NCBI GenBank assembly: GCA_000969725.1
Contig: JXSR01S035435.1
Direction: 5' to 3' (one strand)
DNA from: Ophiothrix spiculata
Lineage: Eukaryota; Echinodermata; Ophiuroidea; Amphilepidida; Ophiotrichidae
Length of the DNA stretch: 24,373 nt
Shown: positions 18,269 through 24,373 of the stretch, piece by piece
Numbering within the stretch: position 1 is the stretch's first letter
Layout: each line of letters begins with the position of its first letter
Made by a program: the position numbers and the translations under genes
Notes under the pieces: model-generated
Databases searched by the model: none
The model's input: only the letters and a program-made list of their open reading frames with translations
Told to the model about the DNA's origin: nothing

Positions 18269-18633
18269 AACAATAGGCTAGTTCAAATGTATTGTAAATG
18301 CATATCAATGCATTTTGCAATCTGTTGTAAATATTTTATTAACCAATTAATTATTCTATTCACTGGAGTTAATAATTAGATAATCCCACTTGAGAAATTG
18401 CAATCCGTAACAATCCTTTTGTGTTTACTCAAGCAAAAGCAAAACACCTAGACTTGTTTGCCTTTGTCAAAGACAATATTACCTATCCCATACTTTGATT
18501 GACAGGTCTCTTTTGTTTGGTAAGATTAATTCGATACTTCTTTTGTCAATTACAATCTGCAAACTATTTGTCAACTGAAGCCTTTATCTGTTAACAAGAT
18601 AACTTATGAAGTATTTGAACAGACGTAATGTCC
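18269..18633 (-). repeat. Dispersed repeat family A, copy 3 (inverted, 3' flank)
   Basis: Reverse complement of the repeats at 2230-2563 and 7472-7850: catactttgattgacaggtc, caatccttttgtgtt, tgcatatcaatgcattttg and the terminal gtatttgaacagacgtaatg. That terminal block matches cattacgtctgttcaaat at the start of copy 1. Confidence 0.85.
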
Positions 18634-18831
18634 GACTGGATTTAGAAATGTTGATGTATAGGTCAAGCAAGATGCAAAAGATTGTAAATATTGTCCATTT
18701 CTGCCAATGTTATAGTGCAATATATAGGAGCTGTGTAAAGTATCTTTGTTATAAACTTATATTTTCTGTATATTACTGCTTAATAAAATTGTTATTATTA
18801 CATCATAGTATTGTCGGTTTGTGTTTACATT

Positions 18832-19274
18832 TGAATACGCCAGTACAACTCCAATAGCTCGCTTCTGTAAATTAAACTTACAAAATATATATGCATACAA
18901 ATCTCTGAAAATGCTTTCACATCACTTAGATAGCATTTCCATGTCATATCCCAATCACAGTGTCACATTTGACCTTGTAGTTGAGTTTTTTAGACATTGT
19001 TAGATAATTGTTATAAGTATATAGTTGCTATATTTAAACAGCCAGTACAAGAAAACCCCAAATCCATGAGCTCCCATCTGCAACTATATACTATAAGAAT
19101 TATCTATCAATGTCTAAAAAAAGTCAACTACAGGGTCAAATGTGAAACTATGATTGGGATATAGACATGGCAATGCTTTTTAGTGATGTGAAAGCATTTT
19201 CAGAGAATTGTATGCATTTATATTTTTACAGAAGGGAGTGATTGGAGTTGGGTTTTTTTTGTACTGGTGTATTA
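18832..19274. repeat. Long inverted repeat, ~205 bp arms
   Basis: Left arm ~18832-19037, right arm ~19077-19274, spacer about 40 bases. Matched blocks in order: ctgaaaatgctttcacatca, gacattg.tagataatt and agtatatagttgc, with small indels. The outermost ends (gccagtac / gtactgg) also pair. It is either a foldback transposon or an inverted duplication. No coding capacity; a transcript would form a long hairpin. Confidence 0.88.
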
Positions 19275-20325
19275 ATACATTCGTCTAAATGTAAGAAATC
19301 AATATAAAACCAGTTTGATCTGCTACGAGAAGAAAAATAGAGATTTTTATTTTGAATTTCAAAATTTGATATTTTGCAGTATTTACACATGAGATAAGCT
19401 TCTATACAGAGAATTTGATACAAAGAAAATCATTTTATAGATAAAAATGAAATACAATTATATTTCAACTAAATTTAACAAGTAAAGCTATGGTCACAAT
19501 ACTTCATACATACAACTGCAAGCAGCGTTCTGAAAATGATTTGACCAATTTTTATGAAATTTTGATATCAGTTGTTTGCTAAACTGCGTCCTTAGACCAT
19601 TAGAAGTTTGTAAAAATGTCATACGCTGTACGCAAATTTGTGAACATTTGTATTAACACAGTAAAGTCAGCTAACTGGAAAGTTTCTGTAAAATAAAAAA
19701 CGAAGGAGAAATTTACTTGAAACTTTCCAAATATTCATCCATTGAGTTGACCTACATTACATATTTTAAAAAGTCAATAGCTCACCTTCTAAATTAGGAC
19801 ATTAACTTTTTGAACAGCCCTTGTAATATAATATGAACTGCTTTACAAATCCTCACCTAATTTGAACAACAGCTATAAAATCTACCTTACAAAAACTACT
19901 CAATTGATGATAAATATGAATTACTGTTTTAGAAATACTATTTTTTCAAATCTGAAGTAAAGACCAAGTCACTGTAACCATAGCAAAACTGTTAACAACA
20001 TTTAATGCCACTAAAATTTCTTACTATACTGATATGTACCTGCTATTATGAAATTCAGGACAAAACAAAATCACTTGGTAACAATCCAGTATAACATTAG
20101 CCAGATAAGCAACAGAGCAAAATTCAGCACTTATTATATAAAACGATACCTTACTACATTGTAGTAGGGCTTGTGTCTGGGTGAAATCAAGTGATCAAGC
20201 ATAAGCAAATATCTGAACACCATTCACATATACCGACATTTTCCATTTTCCTTTTATGTTAAGTAAAATGATGATCCAAATATTGGTGAAATTGTGTTTG
20301 TTTATATCAACAAAATATCATTGGA
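19275..20325 (+). other. Gene-free stretch
   Basis: Strongly AT-rich; I see no gene or clear repeat. Confidence 0.5.
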
Positions 20326-20697
20326 TAAGGCCAAAAAAAATGAATTGTTTGGTTGTCCTCCAAAACTCTTTTGAGCAAGTGCGGGCGGGCAGATTTTTTT
20401 TCAAATGTAAGTCAAAGCTACACCAAATTATGGCCTCTATAAAGATGTAAAAAAATCTACTGTACCGAAAAATCTCTTTATACAAGTTTAAAAACAGTAT
20501 TACAATGTAAACAAAATGAAAACAACAACATAAAAAATATTTTCAAATGATCAAAATTCTCAAAGAAAAAAAATATAAAAATTTGGAAATCTGAAAATTA
20601 GGCGCAGTATGCTTTTGTAGAGTAAAAACTTTTTCCAGTTTCAAAAAATAGGAGCGGGTGGTGGAGGACAACCAAACAACTTTTTTGGGGGGCCTAA
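20326..20697. mobile_element. MITE, family B-like (3' flank)
   Basis: Left end taaggccaaaaaa...ttgtttggttgtcctcca and right end, inverted, ttaggccccccaaaaaagttgtttggttgtcctcca (split for length here). TIR of ~35 bases. Its terminal layout, AGGCC + A-tract + TTGTTTG.TTG, resembles the intron 5 element at 6891-7248. No reading frame of note. Confidence 0.75.
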
Positions 20698-20845
20698 GCA
20701 CATACTTTGGACAAAGAAAAATAATGTCATACATCAACTTGAATAATGTGCACTCTCTAACTGCACTGTTACTGTTTGTAATATCTTCCCATGACAGCCT
20801 CCCATTATTTTCAATAACAAGCATCTCTCCCAAAGACAACCTGTG

Positions 20846-20877
20846 AACTCACGACAATTTAACTCACGACAATTTAA
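20846..20877 (+). repeat. Two tandem copies of a 16-mer
   Basis: aactcacgacaattt occurs twice back to back. Confidence 0.85.
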
Positions 20878-21242
20878 CTGTTAAAGGGGCAAAATTTTAA
20901 ATTTTATTTAAGTATGACTTACACTTCATATGTTAGAAAATAACAGTCAATTACCAGATATCGGGGGAAAATTTGATCATAACCTTCAGAAAAGTCTAAA
21001 ATTTGAATTCTATTTTGTTTGTTCATCTTTGGTATGAGGCTATACTGTACAGGTATTTATTGATGCTATAAATCAAAGAGACCAAAATTTATTTGTAAAA
21101 CATTCCTTCCACATCAAAGATTGCAGATAAATCAAAAGAAATTTGGAGTTTGCGTTAGATCTCCTGAAGAGGACAATTTAAAAAAATCAACTATAGACTA
21201 GTATTTATAGTTGTCGACAATGATAATTAAAATATTTGCAGT

Positions 21243-21508
21243 ATAGACCTTTTCAAACCAATCTTTTCCGAAGATATACCCGAAAGCTTGAACAAATTCC
21301 GATCATTTCCTGGAAATAAATAGTAAATCTGTGCCTCATCTTCTGACAAAGTTCGACACTTCGACAGTATGTTTCCAAAAACGACGAATGTTGCCGTTTT
21401 TATCATGCACTTTTGCGGTACTATTTCATTTTATTTCATAGTCGTCTGCCGACTGAAACTGCTGTGGCACGTGACCATGTTTTCCGATCGCTGTTTGAAA
21501 AGGTCTAT
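21243..21508. mobile_element. Short TIR element
   Basis: atagaccttttcaaac at 21243 and its inverse gtttgaaaaggtctat ending at 21508, with further pairing of ttttccga / tcggaaaa just inside. TA lies at both edges. It has higher GC than its surroundings and no coding frame. Confidence 0.72.
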
Positions 21509-22856
21509 GCAACAAGCACTTTATATTCTAAGGCTTTTTACAACTTTATAAAAAATTGGACTCTAATACATTCATTCAAACGCCTTGAATTATCACAGAT
21601 AAGACAGAAATATAAACAAATATTGATCATGAAATGTACTTCATGATAGAAAAATAGTTACTTTAAACTTTGTACAATTCAATAATTACATTTTGAAATT
21701 ATTTACAATAGCAGATACACTTTATCATTCAACTTATATAGAGCTTTAAAGGTACTCCAACTTTAGAGGGTCTAACCCCGCTGCGTAGACTCTTCACGTA
21801 TGTAAACTATATATAGTTGTTGGATTTAATACGTGTGCGTACAGCCGTACACGCAAACTAAACAACCTTGAAAATATATTCTCGCGTATTTGCTATAGAC
21901 ATGTGTTCACAAATTAAAACCGACAACTATAACTCTAAATTTAAATGTTCTGCAGGACCTCTAATTTTTAATTAACAATTTTGTTTAAGCTTAAAACACA
22001 ATATTGGAGTTTTAATGATATAACTAATTATTACTAAAAATGTAAGCAGAACACCCAAGGGTATTTTGTGCCCCTCTCACAGACCCTCTTGATTTGTTAA
22101 AATTGCAGTTTCTTTGGTGGGCACAATATCTACAAAATCAGAGTAACTTAATATACATTCAACATGACATTTACATCTTTGGAATATTCATTCAAAGTAA
22201 CAATATTTTGTAATTCTATACAATCATGGATACATTTTGACAAGTATCAAATGGTATGAATTTGCAGACATTTTTAAACCTACCAAATTTAAAACGTTAC
22301 AAATTGAATTTCTGAAAAATTTAAAGAGTATTGATTGCATTTCTGGTAGTTTGACTAGATTTTGACTTTATCTTTCAATATTTAAAGATTGTAAAAGCAT
22401 AAATCTTCTCAAGGTCTGCAATAGTTATGTGCGATTAAACAAAGAAGCCCAAACAGGACATCTTTGGCTTTAGTTGATTGTTAAAAATAATGTCATTAGT
22501 ATCATTGTGCACAGACTCAAACACCAGTATTTGGTTTTGATGCTGTTTACCTCAAGCTGGGAAGAGAAATGATGTATTTACTTGTGGTGAGACAGTGAGA
22601 AACTTGGTCTGTTGTAGAGACTGGGTGTAGAGACTGGTTCAAAGTTCATCTTTTGAATATGACAGCAATTTTACTCAACTCACTCAAATTTGTAGGAAAT
22701 TGTTCCACAGAGTATGACATGGGTGAAAACATGAGTAAAAGACCAAACTAAAGTCAAACTTCGAAATGAGCTCCCCATTTGGGTTTTTTTACTCATTAAC
22801 GCGTGTTGTCAAGTAGTACTCTACGCCGTACGCCGAAAATTGACCAGTCATGATTG
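21509..22856 (+). other. Gene-free stretch
   Basis: AT-rich. A weak symmetric layout (ggtactccaac at 21751 versus ttggagtttt at 22003) may mark a decayed element. A 13-base tandem tgtagagactggg/t lies near 22614. No gene seen. Confidence 0.45.
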
Positions 22857-23051
22857 TCATGCATCAGCTTTGTCAGTTGAATTAAATTCTGAAGTTATGC
22901 GTATGCACGAACTACGTAGAAGCTCGATTGTTTGAATATTCTGGATGCAATTTTCAGGGAGCTTATTTAGAAGATACGACTTTACATCTGTCCTTATTAC
23001 AGATCCAATGAAATCTACCATCTCAATCAATAGTTGGCATTTAATTACCAA
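22857..23051 (-). CDS. Possible exon remnant, unknown
   Basis: An open minus-strand frame of 64 codons ending in TGA; its C-terminal half (LLNKLPENCIQNIQTIELL and on) has a protein-like amino-acid mix. No family recognised and no strong acceptor before it. It could be chance. Confidence 0.15.
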   Translation of the reverse strand: MVIKCQLLIEMVDFIGSVIRTDVKSYLLNKLPENCIQNIQTIELLRSSCIRITSEFNSTDKADA

Positions 23052-23066
23052 ACCTTAGTTACAACA

Positions 23067-23515
23067 TATGTGACCCATCATATCGAAAGGTACCTTAAGG
23101 GTTCCAAAATGAAAATTGATTTTTTGGTCATATCTGAAAGGTTAAATTTTAAGCTTTAAAATGACACCTTGCTTTTGGTTATTGGATGTTCGATTGCAAA
23201 GTTACATCCAAATTGGTAAAAGGCATCAGGCTGATTCAGAAAACTATAGTTCTGAGAAAATCAAGTTTAAAGTTTCTGTACTGGTAAAACTTGAATGGAG
23301 AAAGGATTTTTATCTCGGTTTTTAAAACATTTGTCCTATGTTTTTGATGTTGGAACCTGAATAATATGATAGAATACACTTCAAAGGTAACGTTTCTGAC
23401 AATTTTAGAAATTCGACCTTGGACGTGATTTTTGACTATGCTCAGCTTCAATGGCCCACATCTCATAATTTACTATGCCGACCTTAAGGTACCTTTCGAT
23501 ATGACGGGTCACATA
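23067..23515. mobile_element. MITE with ~35 bp TIR starting TGTGACCC
   Basis: Left tatgtgacccatcatatcga and right, inverted, tatgtgacccgtcatatcga; the match continues through aaggtaccttaagg. TA flanks both ends. 449 bp including TA, no transposase frame. Confidence 0.85.
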
Positions 23516-23517
23516 AG

Positions 23518-23650
23518 CTATACTTTGATAATCACTAAATAGCCTGGAATTGTATCAACAGCCAAAGGTAATCCAACATGCATGCCTGCCATAGATACTG
23601 ATGCACCAGTCACGCATACAACATGCGCTGCGTCTCTTTCAGCTGTAATG
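23518..23650 (-). CDS. Possible minus-strand exon, unknown protein
   Basis: The minus-strand frame reads AERDAAHVVCVTGASVSMAG, continuing MHVGLPLAVDTIPGY, and stops shortly after at 23518-23520. The amino-acid mix (Gly, Ala, Val, Pro, Met) is unlike translated AT-rich intergenic DNA. An ag acceptor (attacag) lies just before the coding-looking part, and a possible gt donor follows the last codons. It sits exactly between two inverted-repeat elements. No family recognised; it may be an exon of a convergent gene, a pseudogene fragment or chance. Confidence 0.25.
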
Positions 23651-23651
23651 T

Positions 23652-23845
23652 CCCTGGACAAAATCGAGTACAAAAAAAGTACAACATTCCTGAGGTGCAC
23701 ATTTGGAACACAATTATAGTACAGTTTTAGTACAAATATAGTACACGAATTTGTACTATATTTGTACTAAAACTGTACTATAATTCTATTCCAAATGTGC
23801 ACCTCAGGAATGTTGTACTATTTTTGTACTCGATTTTGTCCAGGG
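23652..23845. mobile_element. Near-perfect 194 bp palindrome (foldback element)
   Basis: ccctggacaaaatcgagtac at 23652 is inverted at the right end (23845). Arms of 93 bases differ at only a few positions; the loop is 8 bases (23745-23752). Repeated gtac motifs (tagtac, agtacaa) give sub-palindromes near the centre. No coding capacity. Confidence 0.9.
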
Positions 23846-24373
23846 GTGTTCAGCTACATGCATGCTTCTCTGTATCAATTCAAGATGCAAACAGGCCTAC
23901 CTACTAAGAGTTGATCAAAGTATATATTAAGCATAACACATCATTTATTTTATGAGAAAGTAATATATTTTGCCACTTTATAGTAACATTTCAGTTCCCT
24001 CACACAGAGCAGTAACTGATACTGCTATCAACTGCTAGAAACATCAAGGGAAAGAATAATTTATATTCATGTTTACCGACCAAGAGAACCAAACAGTAAC
24101 TGATAATGTACAGGCATACCCTGGGTAAAGAAGGAATAAATAAATAGAAACAGGAAGCTTATCTTTTACAGACAGAGTGATTAATATGCCAACAAATTAC
24201 CATGTCACAGTATAATGTTTTCAGTACCTTATTGGAAACAAGTAATTGATACTGTATATAGGTGTACCCTGGATAAAGAAATAATTAGAGAATAAAAGAT
24301 AAGATTTTTTGTTTTGCCTGTCATCTATCGTCTCATAATGGATGGGCGTACATTATTTTGAGTAATGGGTGCC
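23846..24373 (+). repeat. Right edge of the window with short degenerate direct repeats
   Basis: cagtaactgata-type strings occur near 24011, 24095 and 24240. The last two are each followed by a ...taccctgg.taaagaa block (24091-24132 and 24236-24280). No gene recognised. Confidence 0.5.

Noticed and set aside
21747-22014. Nested weak inverted segments (ggtactccaa / ttggagt; gttgttgg / ccgacaac)
   Set aside because: Short imperfect matches in AT-rich DNA; may be a decayed MITE but cannot be supported.
1-24373. CRISPR array, operon, riboswitch or phage-like genes
   Set aside because: Intron-rich animal gene structure; no spaced identical repeats, no bacterial gene packing.

Overview
The window is AT-rich animal nuclear DNA. 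It carries the 3' part of one multi-exon protein-coding gene on the + strand, followed by about 10 kb with no convincing gene and many short inverted-repeat elements. Spliceosomal GT-AG introns of 0.4-2 kb, a tRNA-headed SINE and dense MITE-like palindromes point to an invertebrate metazoan. A marine invertebrate (possibly a deuterostome) is my guess, but the sequence alone does not settle the phylum.

The gene is an LRRK-type ROCO kinase, the family of human LRRK1 and LRRK2. Ten exons can be joined with canonical splice sites and consistent phases: 534-662, 2633-2956, 3908-4159, 4817-4966, 6020-6224, 7952-8168, 9172-9426, 10214-10413, 12311-12439 and 13386-14116. They total 2592 nt, or 863 codons plus a stop. 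They encode the complete kinase domain with LRRK hallmarks (YRD instead of HRD, DYG instead of DFG), then the WD40-like C-terminal domain, then a very acidic tail with 20 consecutive Glu. The ankyrin/LRR and ROC-COR parts must lie upstream of base 1. Candidate polyadenylation signals are at 14418 and 14516.

The introns hold most of the unusual structure: a Tc1/mariner-type element in intron 1, two copies of a ~360 bp repeat whose third, inverted copy lies in the 3' flank, a tRNA-derived SINE in intron 2, four or more TIR elements in introns 4-8, a 113 bp tandem duplication in intron 7, and in intron 8 a tandem array made from copies of the 3' end of exon 8 together with its splice donor. That array is the strongest unexpected observation here.

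The 3' flank (14117-24373) holds a hAT-type element with an almost intact 8 bp target duplication, two near-perfect ~195 bp palindromes, a ~440 bp long inverted repeat, three further TIR elements, and near the right edge a short minus-strand stretch that looks coding between two of these elements. I see no CRISPR array, functional RNA gene, bacterial feature or wholly new multi-gene system.
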